Positions 1 through 8,979 of a stretch of DNA of 64,000 bases are shown piece by piece (position 1 is the stretch's first letter; each line of letters begins with the position of its first letter). The stretch is from Halodesulfovibrio marinisediminis DSM 17456 (GTDB lineage: Bacteria > Desulfobacterota > Desulfovibrionia > Desulfovibrionales > Desulfovibrionaceae). The stretch spans positions 434,001-498,000 of the forward strand of contig NZ_FSRG01000004.1 of NCBI RefSeq assembly GCF_900129975.1, given 5' to 3'. The notes beneath the pieces were generated by a model. The model was not told the DNA's origin. It saw only the letters and a list, made by a program, of their open reading frames with translations, and did not search any database. The position numbers were made by a program, and so were the translations under genes.

Positions 1-1478
1 TCTTTCAAGCGGTGTAACGGCATCACAGGGAATAGCTGGTCAATTGCCCATGCGTCCGGAAGGGACTGGAATACGCTGAAGTTTGCGTAATATATATCTG
101 CAAGAGCTGTATCAATTTCTTCCAGCTCTTTAGGTACGATTTTTAGTTTGTCCTTCAACTTGGCAACAGCTTTGGTAATCGCCCAGAAGAGATTATCTGA
201 CAGCGTGCGCTGACGCAGGTTCACTCTTCCGTCAAGGAACATACGGCGTACTTCATCTCGGTAGAAGAGAGCATCGTTGTATGCTTCCTGCAGGTTACGC
301 AGGTTGAGGGACTTGTATGCCTCGTACATGCTAAGAATTGCTTCCGGTGTGTCTTCCGGCATTACTTCCGGAACCTTACCGTCTTCAATTCTGCTAACGT
401 CGAGGATGTTGAAAAGCAGCACAGAGTAGTACGCAACTACAGCACGACCGGATTCGGTGATGATGTGCGGGTGCGGAATGTTCTGCTTGTCGAGCGTTGT
501 CATAACCGCTTCTACAATGTCCATAGCATATTCATTAACGCTGTAGTTTCGGCTTGAAACGTAGTTTGTGTGTGAACCGTCGTAGTCCACTGCAAGACCG
601 CCACCAAGGTCAATATATCCCATTGGTGCGCCTTCTTTTACCAGTTCAGCGTACACACGAGATGCTTCCTGAACAGCAGAACGAATACTGCGGATGTTAG
701 GAATCTGTGAGCCGAGATGGTAGTGCAGAAGCTTTAAGCAGTGCAGTTTGTTCTGTTCTTTCAGGGTGTCGATAATGTCAGTAATCTGTGACATTGAGAG
801 CCCGAAAGAGGAACGCTCGCCGCCGGATGCAGTCCAGTGACCACCGCCTTTTGCAGAGAGTTTAACACGCACGCCGATTTGCGGTTCTACGCCAAGCAAT
901 GCAGCACGCTCTAACAGCGTGGCAAGTTCCCAGCCCATTTCCATAACGAAAATACAGTTAAAGCCCATGCGCATGGCGTGGAGACCAAGGTCGATGAACT
1001 CTTCATCTTTGTATCCGTTACAGACAAGGCATGCCTTACGGTCACGCATTTGAGAAATAGCAGCGATAAGCTCTGCCTTACTGCCTACCTCAAAACCGTG
1101 ATGGAAGGATGAGCCAAAGTTGGCTATCTCTTCAAGAACCTGCTGTTGCTGATTGACTTTGATGGGGAATACGCCACGGTATTCAGCTTTGTAGCCAAGG
1201 GTGCTGATGGCGTCTCTAAAGGAATTGTGTAGCGAGGAAATCTGCGAATCGAGGATGTTTTCAATGCGCAAGAGAACAGGCAGCTCAAGGCCGCGTTCTT
1301 TGAGTTCTCTAATAACCTCGGGAATACTGACAGCTACGTTGCTGCCACGTCCAAACGGGTGGATGGCAACGTCGCCATTTTCAGTAATGTCAAAGTAACC
1401 GGCACCCCAATTGCGGATGCCATACAGTTCAGCAGAGTCATCAATGCTCCACTGCTGGAGGGCGTTCTTGTTTGCCAA
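1..1478 (-). CDS. speA: Biosynthetic arginine decarboxylase, C-terminus cut by window edge
   Basis: PLP-dependent decarboxylase of the alanine-racemase-fold (fold III) family. It converts arginine to agmatine, the first step of the agmatine route to putrescine, in the cytoplasm. About 492 codons are visible of an expected 630 or so; the rest lies left of the window. The N-terminus reads WSIDDSAELYGI, and the family PLP-lysine region FPIKVNQQQ, the stretch LLHYHLGSQIPN and the glycine-rich YIDLGGGLAVDYDG are all present. I placed the start at the TTG at 1478 because GAGG lies 8 bases ahead of it and the protein then begins LANKNALQQW. An in-frame ATG at 1496 is an alternative but its GGAG is only one base away. 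The family assignment is firm; the exact start is not. Confidence 0.93.
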   Translation of the reverse strand, partial: MANKNALQQWSIDDSAELYGIRNWGAGYFDITENGDVAIHPFGRGSNVAVSIPEVIRELKERGLELPVLLRIENILDSQISSLHNSFRDAISTLGYKAEYRGVFPIKVNQQQQVLEEIANFGSSFHHGFEVGSKAELIAAISQMRDRKACLVCNGYKDEEFIDLGLHAMRMGFNCIFVMEMGWELATLLERAALLGVEPQIGVRVKLSAKGGGHWTASGGERSSFGLSMSQITDIIDTLKEQNKLHCLKLLHYHLGSQIPNIRSIRSAVQEASRVYAELVKEGAPMGYIDLGGGLAVDYDGSHTNYVSSRNYSVNEYAMDIVEAVMTTLDKQNIPHPHIITESGRAVVAYYSVLLFNILDVSRIEDGKVPEVMPEDTPEAILSMYEAYKSLNLRNLQEAYNDALFYRDEVRRMFLDGRVNLRQRTLSDNLFWAITKAVAKLKDKLKIVPKELEEIDTALADIYYANFSVFQSLPDAWAIDQLFPVMPLHRLK

Positions 1479-1575
1479 CTGTCGTACCTCATACATACTC
1501 CATTAATGGTGTGTCCCACCGGCAACATCGAAAAAAAGGAGCGTTGCCGTATCCGCTACAGGTGCATGCCTTATA

Positions 1576-1645
1576 ACCGGATGGCAGGCACACAATAACA
1601 CGTATTTTACATTAAACGCGTGCGAATTTTTAGTGGGCATCCGGT
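1576..1645. repeat. Widely spaced inverted repeat ACCGGATG / CATCCGGT
   Basis: Perfect 8-bp inverted repeat (1576-1583 and 1638-1645) in the roughly 200-bp gap between speA and the VOC gene, where the speA promoter must lie. The arms are about 54 bp apart. It could be a looped operator or chance. No other clear signal was seen in this gap. Confidence 0.3.
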
Positions 1646-1701
1646 AGTCATGTCAATATAAAAAATAGAGGAAAAAAAGTGTAATTTTCTTGACGGTAGT
1701 C

Positions 1702-2103
1702 CTAGTCGTAAGTTTTTAGTTCTATTGAAAATCCTTCAGGATCGACAATGAAGATTGATGTGCCGGTTCCGCGTGCCCCTTGTAAGGTCAATGGTCCCTT
1801 AATCTGCACGTTATGTTCTTCAAGCCGTTTCATTAGTACTTTCCAATTGTTACCGGCATAAGCAAGGCATACATGATTAGCTTTGCCCGGCGCATCAATG
1901 AGGTTGCCTAGTTCTTTCCACATCTTTGGCGGAAAAAAATGGATTATGTTATGTGAGTTGATACGTGCTGAAGGGAACCTTGCTGTGCCTTCCTTCCATT
2001 CCTCGTAGTTTTCCGGTGTCAGACCAAGGATCTCGGTGTAAAATTTCACACACACATCAGGGCTTTCAACATTAAGCGTCAGGTGGTCTATTTCAATGTT
2101 CAT
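1702..2103 (-). CDS. VOC-superfamily (glyoxalase/bleomycin-resistance fold) protein
   Basis: A 133-residue protein of the vicinal-oxygen-chelate fold. It starts MNIEIDHLTLNV, a typical first beta strand with the metal-binding His of the motif, and ends with the usual VDPEGFSIEL, which carries the second-module Glu. A His in the middle (KANHVCLAY) is also where family members bind metal. The start at 2103 has AAGGA about 9 bases upstream; the frame is open further upstream but without a better start. Members include lyases, dioxygenases and resistance proteins, so the substrate cannot be assigned. It sits between speA and pepA on the same strand, separated from pepA by a terminator, so it is probably transcribed alone. 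Confidence 0.85.
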   Translation of the reverse strand: MNIEIDHLTLNVESPDVCVKFYTEILGLTPENYEEWKEGTARFPSARINSHNIIHFFPPKMWKELGNLIDAPGKANHVCLAYAGNNWKVLMKRLEEHNVQIKGPLTLQGARGTGTSIFIVDPEGFSIELKTYD

Positions 2104-2197
2104 ATGCTGTATCCTTTGGTTTGGGGGAATAGCATACACGGTATCATACTCATTTGCAGGGCGGCAGTATAGTTGGCTGGCAACAAAGAGACGGCAT

Positions 2198-2240
2198 AAA
2201 AGAAACGGCTGCCCCGTTGTATAGGACAGCCGTTTTTGTT
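2198..2240. terminator. Intrinsic terminator downstream of pepA
   Basis: AAACGGCTG (2203-2211) pairs with CAGCCGTTT (2227-2235). On the minus strand the stem is followed by TTTCTTTT, and on the plus strand by TTTTTGTTTT. It lies about 55 bp beyond the pepA stop and ends the pepA transcript before the VOC gene. Confidence 0.75.
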
Positions 2241-2292
2241 TTGTTATGATTCCGGCCAACAGAAAAGTTGTGTCGGAGAGTTAAGGCGAAAA

Positions 2293-3777
2293 TTAAACAC
2301 CTTTGCGAACGAGCTCAAGCAGGGTGCGCACACCAAATCCGGAAGCGCCGCCTTTAGCGTTGTATGCGGTTCCTGCGATGTCGAGGTGCGCCCAGCGTGT
2401 ATCTTCTTCAATAAATTGCTTGAGGAAGAGCGCTGCGGTAACTGCGCCGCCTTCACGGGAGCCAACATTTTTCATATCTGCAATGTCAGACTTGAGGCTT
2501 TCGAAGTAGCAGTCCCACAGTGGCATTGGCCAGTATTTGTCACCAACGCGTGTGCCAGTGTCGGAAATAGCTTTGGAAAGTTCTTCGTCAGTTGCAAACA
2601 CTGCTGCTGCGTGGGTACCGAGAGCAACAACACATGCGCCAGTGAGGGTTGCAAGGTTGATCACTGCTGCCGGTTTGTATTCTTTCTGTGCGTAGGTAAG
2701 TGCATCGATAAGAATGAGGCGGCCTTCAGCATCAGTGTTGATAACCTCAATGGTTTTGCCATTGAGGGATGTCACAACGTCACCAGGGTGGGTCGCTGTG
2801 GAGCTAGGCATGTTGTCAGTACATGGAGTGATACCGATAACTCGACGTTCAATGTCAGAGTTGCCGAGAGCTTCAAACAGACCAAAGATTGCTGCTGCGC
2901 CGCCCATATCGGATTTCATTTCATGCATGCCGAGAGAAGGCTTGATGGAAATGCCGCCGGTGTCAAAGGTAACGCCTTTGCCGACAAATACGATAGGATC
3001 GTCGTTTTCAGTACCCTTTGGTGCATGCTCAAGTACGATAAATTTTGGTTCTGCATCGGAGCCTGCTGCAACGGACATGAATGCGCCCATGCCTGCTTCG
3101 ATGATTTCTTTGCGACCAAGAATGGTGCGTTTGAAGTGGTATTTTTTACCAAGTTCTTCAGCTTTAACAGCAAGAGCGGTAGGGGTGATGATGTTGGCAG
3201 GTGCGTTTACGAGGTCGCGTGTGTAGTTAACACCTGCTGCTGCGGCTTCACCACGGCGTGCTGCTGCGTGAATGTTATCCGGGAAGTACTCTTCTGTGGA
3301 GAGCAGAGTCATCCAGCGTGGAGAGTGTGCTGGCTCTTTCATAGTTGTTTTGAGTTCATCGTAGGTGTGCAGTGCAATCAGTGCAGAAGCAACGGCTTCT
3401 TCTACAAGCACTGCGTTTTCTTCTTCGATGGTGTCAAATGTTTCAACAGGGATTGCGCAGGTATCAATTTTGAGCTCTCTGCACTTAAGGGCTGCTGTTT
3501 TAACAGCTTCGCGGAGTACTTCAAGAGTGAATGCTTTACGTTCACCAAGGCCGACAATGATAGCGCGTGGCAGCGCGATAGAAGGGTGTCCGTATGCAAC
3601 GGTTACCTGATTCTTTTCGCCTTTTGCATCCTGAATAGCTGGAGTGATGGTAATCCATGGAATGGTGTCACTCAGGTTAGGAATACTTTCAGTTACCGCT
3701 TCATCTTTAAAGTTGAAAAGAAGAACAGCATTTGCCTGCCACTCAGCGGCTGGTGCCGGTTGGAATCGAAGATCCAT
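2293..3777 (-). CDS. pepA: Cytosolic leucyl aminopeptidase (M17 family)
   Basis: Two-zinc (or Mn) M17 aminopeptidase that removes N-terminal residues from peptides in the cytoplasm; some members such as E. coli PepA also bind DNA. The 494-residue protein has the family layout: a variable N-terminal domain (about 1-170) and a C-terminal catalytic domain. Metal-binding and catalytic signatures are VGKGVTFDTGG (about 265-275), MKSDMGGAAA (287-296) and the diagnostic NTDAEGRL (347-354). The start at 3777 was chosen because GGAG precedes it by 6 bases; the GTG four codons upstream would put the ribosome site inside the gene. It ends at a clear terminator. Family certainty is very high. Confidence 0.96.
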   Translation of the reverse strand: MDLRFQPAPAAEWQANAVLLFNFKDEAVTESIPNLSDTIPWITITPAIQDAKGEKNQVTVAYGHPSIALPRAIIVGLGERKAFTLEVLREAVKTAALKCRELKIDTCAIPVETFDTIEEENAVLVEEAVASALIALHTYDELKTTMKEPAHSPRWMTLLSTEEYFPDNIHAAARRGEAAAAGVNYTRDLVNAPANIITPTALAVKAEELGKKYHFKRTILGRKEIIEAGMGAFMSVAAGSDAEPKFIVLEHAPKGTENDDPIVFVGKGVTFDTGGISIKPSLGMHEMKSDMGGAAAIFGLFEALGNSDIERRVIGITPCTDNMPSSTATHPGDVVTSLNGKTIEVINTDAEGRLILIDALTYAQKEYKPAAVINLATLTGACVVALGTHAAAVFATDEELSKAISDTGTRVGDKYWPMPLWDCYFESLKSDIADMKNVGSREGGAVTAALFLKQFIEEDTRWAHLDIAGTAYNAKGGASGFGVRTLLELVRKGV

Positions 3778-3822
3778 GTTTGTCTCCACAGCAGATTGTC
3801 TTGGTTATTTTTATACATGATA

Positions 3823-3853
3823 GCGGCGCGTTATGCAGGGCATGACGCGCCGC
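3823..3853. terminator. GC-rich hairpin between malic enzyme and pepA
   Basis: GCGGCGCG (3823-3830) pairs perfectly with CGCGCCGC (3846-3853). The T-run (TTTTATT) follows the stem on the plus strand only, whereas both flanking genes run on the minus strand. It may act as a weak terminator or a 3'-end protecting stem for the malic enzyme mRNA. Confidence 0.5.
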
Positions 3854-3915
3854 TTTTATTGTCTATCCGATTATATAAGACCGGAAAGGCTAGTAGTCCA
3901 GATGCTAACGCAATC

Positions 3916-5235
3916 TTACTTGGAAATATAGCTCTTCACAAAGGCGTCAACGCGGTTGTGGGAGGCTTCAAGACGTGCGGTGAGTTCTTTTTTGTATGCG
4001 TCAAAGTCGTCAATGGTTAGACGTGCAACACCTGTCTCTATAGCGGCTTTGGCTACTTCCGGTACAACCCATTCGAGAATGCGTGGATCGAGCGGCTTAG
4101 GGATAACGTAGTCAGTGCCGAATTCGAGAGAATCAACGCCGTATGCTTCACAAATGGACTGTGGAACAGGTTCTTTTGCAAGTTTAGCCAGTGCGTGCGC
4201 AGCAGCAATCTTCATTTCTTCGTTGATTTCGGTTGCGCATGTGTCCAGTGCGCCACGGAAAATGTATGGGAAGCCGGAAACGTTGTTGATCTGGTTCGGA
4301 AAGTCAGAACGACCTGTGCCCATGATGCAGTCAGGAGATGCTTCTTTTGCGTCAGGGTAAGGGATTTCCGGATCTGGGTTTGCCATAGCAAAGATGATTG
4401 GATTGTCAGCCATAGACGCAACCATCTCTTTAGTGAGCAGATCTTTTACGGAAAGACCGAGGAAGCAGTCTGCGCCTTTGAGTACTTCTGCAAGAGTGCC
4501 GTAGTCTTTGTCCTGTGCAAACTCAGCTTTGTACTTGTTGAGTCCTTCACGACCGGTGTGGATAAGGCCACGGGAGTCGAACATGAAGATGTTTTCGCGC
4601 TTAACACCCATTTCTACGTAGAATTTGGAACAAGCAATGCCAGCAGCACCTGCGCCCACAACAACAACTTTGAGTTTGTCAATGTCACGGTTGGTGATTT
4701 CACATGCGTTGATGATGGCTGCACCTGATATTACGGCAGTACCGTGCTGGTCGTCATGGAAAACAGGAATGTCCATTTCACGTTTCAATGTTTCTTCAAT
4801 GTAGAAACACTCAGGTGCCTTGATATCTTCAAGGTTGATGCCACCAAATGTCGGTTCCATTGCTTTTACTGCAGCAATGAACTGATCAGCATCCTTGATG
4901 TCGAGGTTGATATCGAACACATCAATGTCTGCGAAGGTTTTAAACAGAACACCTTTACCTTCCATAACAGGCTTTGCTGCTAACGGGCCAATATTGCCAA
5001 GTCCGAGTACGGCTGTGCCGTCTGTGATTACGCCGACAAGGTTCGAGCGGTTGGTGTACAGGGCTGCTGTTTCCGGATTTGCATGAATTTCTTTACATGC
5101 TTCTGCAACGCCCGGAGAGTAGGCCAGTGAGAGGTCTTTCTGTGAACCACATGGTTTTACTGGGATAACTTCAACTTTACCGCAGCGAGGAGCTTTGTGG
5201 TACTCCAGCGCTTCTTCTTTCGTGAATAACGCCAT
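3916..5235 (-). CDS. NAD(P)-dependent malic enzyme (oxaloacetate-decarboxylating malate dehydrogenase)
   Basis: Converts malate to pyruvate, CO2 and NAD(P)H in the cytoplasm, linking C4 acids to pyruvate metabolism. At 439 residues it is the short bacterial form, without the phosphotransacetylase-like domain of the longer MaeB proteins. The malic N-domain contains [15 protein letters not shown], the Tyr region of the active site, [16 protein letters not shown] and the metal-site DDQHGTA (about residue 160). The NAD-binding domain has [12 protein letters not shown] (about 195). It is monocistronic, with some 770 bp of noncoding DNA upstream and a hairpin downstream. Cofactor preference (NAD or NADP) cannot be read reliably here. 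Confidence 0.94.
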   Translation of the reverse strand: MALFTKEEALEYHKAPRCGKVEVIPVKPCGSQKDLSLAYSPGVAEACKEIHANPETAALYTNRSNLVGVITDGTAVLGLGNIGPLAAKPVMEGKGVLFKTFADIDVFDINLDIKDADQFIAAVKAMEPTFGGINLEDIKAPECFYIEETLKREMDIPVFHDDQHGTAVISGAAIINACEITNRDIDKLKVVVVGAGAAGIACSKFYVEMGVKRENIFMFDSRGLIHTGREGLNKYKAEFAQDKDYGTLAEVLKGADCFLGLSVKDLLTKEMVASMADNPIIFAMANPDPEIPYPDAKEASPDCIMGTGRSDFPNQINNVSGFPYIFRGALDTCATEINEEMKIAAAHALAKLAKEPVPQSICEAYGVDSLEFGTDYVIPKPLDPRILEWVVPEVAKAAIETGVARLTIDDFDAYKKELTARLEASHNRVDAFVKSYISK

Positions 5236-5285
5236 TTTTTTGAACCTTTGTTTACGTTGGGCAGATTGTGCACACTGTAAGAAGT

Positions 5286-5346
5286 GTCCGGAGGCGAACT
5301 GATGTCAGCAGGGACTGTGCTCCCATGGTGCCTAATCAGTCCGGAG
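5286..5346 (-). other. Leader element of the malic enzyme mRNA: direct repeats and a stem
   Basis: The octamer GTCCGGAG occurs at 5286-5293 and again at 5339-5346. Between and overlapping them GGACTG (5312-5317) can pair with CAGTCC (5337-5342). The element starts about 50 bp upstream of the malic enzyme start, so it is likely in its 5' untranslated region or promoter. No function is assigned. Confidence 0.3.
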
Positions 5347-5434
5347 CCGTTGCACTGCTTAAAGAATGCGATAAAAATTGCTTTCAAAAGGCTTTAAGCA
5401 TCTTGCCCCGTTAAAGCAAGTAAATCTCACTAGA

Positions 5435-5451
5435 AAAGTAGTAACTACTTT
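5435..5451. promoter_or_regulatory. 17-bp perfect palindrome, operator-like
   Basis: AAAGTAGT-A-ACTACTTT is a perfect 8-1-8 palindrome about 200 bp upstream of the malic enzyme gene. The symmetry suits a dimeric repressor, but no second copy was noticed in the window. The rest of 5350-5680 shows no clear open frame. Confidence 0.35.
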
Positions 5452-5680
5452 ACATAGATACTTCTCAAGAGATGCCCCAGAGAGCGTTGAGTGGGGGTGA
5501 AAAGAAATTATGACTCGCTCGCTACAGGAGTTATTATTTTGATGATAGGTGGGGGAGCTTGAACAAGCTACACATTGAAGTTTGGTTTTTGTTTTGAAGC
5601 TGGATGGAATTGATACTGGCTTTACTGAGGAGTGATGCACTGTTTTTCTACGATAGATCAACATCATAGGTGTCGTGAGT

Positions 5681-5714
5681 GCAAAGACTGCTGTTGCAGT
5701 TTTTGCGTTTTTTT
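5681..5714 (+). terminator. Strong intrinsic terminator with no upstream plus-strand gene
   Basis: Left arm 5681-5691 and right arm 5696-5706 form an 11-bp stem (one G-U pair) with a TGTT loop, followed by G and seven T. Orientation is plus, yet the nearest upstream gene is the divergent malic enzyme. It therefore implies an unannotated plus-strand RNA starting somewhere in 5240-5650; I could not pick a convincing promoter. Confidence 0.7.
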
Positions 5715-6009
5715 ATGTCAAAACACTATCGATGAATCACGTCAGTAAGTTGACGAGAACAGTGAGATCGACCTTGGCTTGTAGGAAAACAGTCTGAATC
5801 CAGAATGGATATTTTTGAGGAAATGTAAGACTGAGTTCTAAGTGAAATATTTTTAATACAGCGTGTTATCACTGTGTTGAACTTGCTGTTGTTATCTTTG
5901 AGGTAGGAAAGAGGAGACGTTGCAAGACGATAAAAAAATCGTGGCATGGAAATTGTAGTACTGCTCATGACGGAAAATTTCGCCATATAAGGCATCAGGA
6001 GGCTCAATA

Positions 6010-6612
6010 ATGATTGTTATTGACGGTAATGCAGCAGAATACAATGTGAACGCTTTTTCTAACCTAGAAGAATTACTTGTTAAGGTTATGGAAGACGCGC
6101 TTGAGGATAGAGTTGTTACTGACGTGCTCGTAGATGAGACTCAGTTTCAGGAAGAATATCCTAATCAGGCTGGAGAAGTAGAAACTAGCTCCATTAAACG
6201 CGTTGAAATTAAAAGTGTTCCTGCGAACGAGTTTGCACTCGGCATTGTTGCAGAACTTGATAAAGTTGTTGCTCTTATGGAGAACAGCTCGCATCACATT
6301 GCAGGAATGTTCCGCAATGGTCAGGAAGCAGAGGCGCTTGTACTGTTTACTGAGTTGTTGAATGTACTCCACGACTTCATGGGTATGCTTGCCGTACTCC
6401 GTAATGAATACGTGGATGCAAAAGAAGAGTTGTTTGAAAAAACTGTTGAAGAAGTATCAGCTCAGTTTGAAAGTATGGGAGAATCTACCAGTAAAGAAGA
6501 TTGGCCTGCGCTGGCTGACATTCTTGATGGTGAATTCGCAACAGCCGTTTCTTGTTGGAAAGGTGTTGTCGCTATTATGCGCGGGAAACTGGAGAATGTC
6601 TGCGAGGAATAA
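6010..6612 (+). CDS. Uncharacterised acidic protein, first of a two-gene unit
   Basis: A 200-residue soluble protein with no signal peptide or membrane segment that I recognise from no named family. It is rich in Glu, Asp and Val, with a beta-like start (MIVIDGNAAEYNV) followed by mostly helical sequence from about residue 75, with a likely coiled-coil stretch around 125-150. The ATG at 6010 is preceded by AGGAGG about 8 bases away, a very good ribosome site, so it is a real gene. The next gene starts 5 bp after its stop and the two are surely co-transcribed. Because the partner resembles flagellar export chaperones, a role near flagella or secretion is possible but only a guess. Confidence 0.75.
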   Translation: MIVIDGNAAEYNVNAFSNLEELLVKVMEDALEDRVVTDVLVDETQFQEEYPNQAGEVETSSIKRVEIKSVPANEFALGIVAELDKVVALMENSSHHIAGMFRNGQEAEALVLFTELLNVLHDFMGMLAVLRNEYVDAKEELFEKTVEEVSAQFESMGESTSKEDWPALADILDGEFATAVSCWKGVVAIMRGKLENVCEE

Positions 6613-6617
6613 CAGGT

Positions 6618-6971
6618 ATGGCAAACAGCCTTACATTGCTTGATGAAGCCCTCCGGATTGGAGAGCGAGAACTGGAAGCCTTGAAAAATGGTGACATGGA
6701 TGTTGCTGATGAGGCCGCTGTGGAACGCGAACGTCTTATTTCTGAGGCGTGGGCTATCCGAACAGGCGATATAGAGGATGAATTGCGACAGAAGCTTCTG
6801 AAAATGCAGAATGTTCAATTACTGCTGACAGATGAACTTAAGAAATTACATGCCTCATTAAAGTCTCAACTTTTAGCAAGCAAGAAAAAGTCATCAGGGT
6901 ATCGTGGTTACCAGAAATCGGTTACCCGGCCGGGTGTTTCGATTTCCAATTGTTTGGACAGGCAAGGGTAG
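6618..6971 (+). CDS. Small coiled-coil protein, FlgN/FliT-like in character
   Basis: A 117-residue helical protein, MANSLTLLDEAL onwards, with long heptad-like stretches (about 5-35 and 50-85) and a basic, glycine/tyrosine-containing tail. This size and pattern is typical of flagellar type III export chaperones such as FlgN or FliT, which bind hook-associated proteins or FliD, but I see no specific signature. The start at 6618 has GAGG nine bases upstream; the same frame is open further upstream inside the previous gene, but those starts lack a ribosome site. It follows the 6010-6612 gene by 5 bp, so translation is probably coupled. The assignment to flagellar function is inference only. Confidence 0.7.
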   Translation: MANSLTLLDEALRIGERELEALKNGDMDVADEAAVERERLISEAWAIRTGDIEDELRQKLLKMQNVQLLLTDELKKLHASLKSQLLASKKKSSGYRGYQKSVTRPGVSISNCLDRQG

Positions 6972-7062
6972 TGGCTGTGTGCTGTAGCATGCTCACTGCT
7001 GTATATTGCTGATGACCTAAGTATATATTTCTGGACTGAGAGGTCCCGATAATACGTTGGAA

Positions 7063-7103
7063 GCGCAGTACGTCTTTACGGAAAATCGTGAAGGGTGCTG
7101 CGC
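7063..7103 (+). terminator. Possible terminator in the 6972-7595 gap
   Basis: GCGCAG (7063-7068) can pair with CTGCGC (7098-7103), followed by a T-rich tract (TTTGCTTCTTTCTTT). The loop is long, so this is weak. The rest of the roughly 620-bp gap is AT-rich; a CAATAG/CTATTG inverted repeat near 7480-7502 was the only other pattern noticed and no gene could be supported. Confidence 0.35.
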
Positions 7104-7595
7104 TTTGCTTCTTTCTTTATCTATGCGTGTTCAAGAGTGCCTCAAGCTTTGACAATTACGGGTGAAAGGAGTCGGTAGTTTTGGCTTAAATTACACTGTA
7201 ATATGTTTTGGAAGGAAAATCCCATGTATTAATGATCTGTTTGCAGTTGATTCTTATTGTAAAGTTGTTGCTAAAATGGATAATTGTTTAAAAAGAGTAA
7301 AAATATGAATGTTGCATAGCTAAAATAAGATGCTGATACTCTTCGACAACATTAAATATAAAAACAATAAGCTGTGTAGGACTGGTGAAATCCGCTCCTT
7401 GTTCTATATAAATTAATGATCAAGCTAGAACTGTAGTAACTTGTTATAAAGAATGATGTTATTACAAAATATTATGGCAATAGATTCGCTATTCGCTATT
7501 GTTGAAATGCTGAAAAGAGCAGAGTCCCTTGGCAAGGTATTAAACGAATTATTCTTGTTCAACAGTATTTTCACATAACTCTAGTGAGGAATGCT

Positions 7596-8189
7596 ATGAA
7601 ACTAACACGTTGCTTGTTTGTTATTCTCGCACTTATGGTGCTTGCAGGCTGCGCTCAGACTCAGGCTGGCGAGCCGATGCGAGTGTACGGAAACGCAAAA
7701 ACTGTAGTGCCAGTTGGCTATTCAATGATTGATTCTACAACATTTACTGTTTTACCTGACACCGTGAATATTCCGGTGGAAGGTATGTATCCGTATCAGA
7801 GATGGAATTCTGAAATTTACGCAATGGGTGACAGCTACGTAATTGTACAGAATATGGTCTTTAACAACCAGTTCTACCGCTTCAAAGCGTTGCGGGGATC
7901 AACTCAGGAAATGTGGGGTTCTGGTTGGAGAAAAGGCGACTACACCCTTTCATCAAATACCGAAGAGCAAGAGTATTCAAAGTACTTTGCACGCATTCGT
8001 GAAAAAGGCGGACAGCTTGCTCCTATGTACAAAGTTACCATGTATGATCAGAAAGTGACTCCTGCTGTTGTAGCACGTGTAATCAGCCTTACTCCGACAA
8101 CATCCGGTGGTATGGCTGCAATGCCATCCTTTAATGATCTCTATCAGTACTACGAGTACGGAAATGCCTTTGGTAGCGACAACTCATAG
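7596..8189 (+). CDS. Lipoprotein of unknown function, paralog 1 of 3
   Basis: A 197-residue secreted lipoprotein. The start MKLTRCLF is followed by a hydrophobic core and the lipobox L16-A-G-C19, so the mature protein would begin at Cys19 and be anchored in a membrane facing the periplasm or the surface. The mature part has no family I recognise. It shares ordered features with the next two genes: VYGNAKTVVPVGY near the start, a WGSGWRKGDYTL block in the middle, an EYSKYF segment, then KVTMYD and ARVISLTPT near the end. The start at 7596 has GAGGA six bases upstream; an in-frame GTG four codons earlier overlaps that site. A terminator follows it. Confidence 0.85.
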   Translation: MKLTRCLFVILALMVLAGCAQTQAGEPMRVYGNAKTVVPVGYSMIDSTTFTVLPDTVNIPVEGMYPYQRWNSEIYAMGDSYVIVQNMVFNNQFYRFKALRGSTQEMWGSGWRKGDYTLSSNTEEQEYSKYFARIREKGGQLAPMYKVTMYDQKVTPAVVARVISLTPTTSGGMAAMPSFNDLYQYYEYGNAFGSDNS

Positions 8190-8215
8190 TTGATGAAATC
8201 ATATAAGAAGAAACA

Positions 8216-8249
8216 GCCCTCGGAGTATACTTCGGGGGCATTCTTTTTT
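8216..8249 (+). terminator. Intrinsic terminator after lipoprotein 1
   Basis: GCCCTCGGA (8216-8224) pairs with TTCGGGGGC (8231-8239) and is followed by ATTCTTTTTTT. It lies 27 bp after the first lipoprotein stop and 20 bp before the second lipoprotein start, so the first gene can be uncoupled from the other two, or read-through is partial. Confidence 0.8.
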
Positions 8250-8268
8250 TAAGGGGGAACCAACAAGG

Positions 8269-8925
8269 ATGAAAAGAAAACAGATCAGACTAATTGTCTT
8301 TCTACTTTTCTGCGTTGTAGCAGTAGGATGTGGAGGTTCTGCGTCTAGGATTTTTCCTTCTGTATTTGGAGAGGATGCAGTGTTTGGAGAGGATATTCAG
8401 GAACGGCGAGAAGTCGTGTATGGCCATGTTTTTATTGATTTGCCCTCGACATATACCCGTCTTGGAACTGTTGAGGTTGCGTGGAATCCTACTGTGCGCA
8501 TTCCTGACATGCCTCTTCCACAATATTTATCGACAACGGTGTATGCAAATAATGGAACATACTATCTGACGCAGTGGACCCAGCTTGATACGGAAAAATA
8601 CTATTTTAAACCGTTGGAAAAGGAAGCTACTGAGCGCTGGGGTAGTAAATGGCAGAGTCTGAAGTTTACAGTGCCGGTGAATACAGATAGTCAAGAATAT
8701 AGACAGTATATTGACTACTTAAAGCAGCTGGAGCAGTCTCTTCCAGAGGCATTTGACGTTGCAGTGTATGCAAAGCGTTTTTCTGGACGCATTATAGTGC
8801 GTGTGCTCGAATTTACTCCTGCTGAAGGTGCCAGCGCTCGTATTTATCAGTTCAACCAACTTTACCCCGTAGTGCCGTATAAAACGGTTGAAGAAGCTAA
8901 CGCGCAGCGTATTCTTACCCCGTAA
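8269..8925 (+). CDS. Lipoprotein of unknown function, paralog 2 of 3
   Basis: A 218-residue lipoprotein with N-terminus MKRKQIRLIVFLL and lipobox A-V-G-C at about residues 18-21. It carries the same skeleton as its neighbours (VYGHVFIDLP, YYLTQWTQL, a WGSKWQSLKF block, EYRQYIDYL, then VAVYAKRFSGR and VLEFTPA) with an insertion after the lipobox and a longer C-terminus. It is the most diverged of the three. GGGGGAA lies about 10 bases upstream of the ATG. I cannot assign a function. The 54-bp spacing to the third gene suggests a shared transcript. Confidence 0.83.
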   Translation: MKRKQIRLIVFLLFCVVAVGCGGSASRIFPSVFGEDAVFGEDIQERREVVYGHVFIDLPSTYTRLGTVEVAWNPTVRIPDMPLPQYLSTTVYANNGTYYLTQWTQLDTEKYYFKPLEKEATERWGSKWQSLKFTVPVNTDSQEYRQYIDYLKQLEQSLPEAFDVAVYAKRFSGRIIVRVLEFTPAEGASARIYQFNQLYPVVPYKTVEEANAQRILTP

Positions 8926-8979
8926 GAAAAGATAAATATTGTTTGGGGTGATTTTTTTGAAAGTTATGTGAGGTGATCA

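Noticed and set aside
2236-4020. Plus-strand open frame of about 594 codons opposite pepA
   Set aside because: Antisense shadow of pepA and the hairpin region; composition is unlike any protein (many Cys, Phe) and no ribosome site is present.
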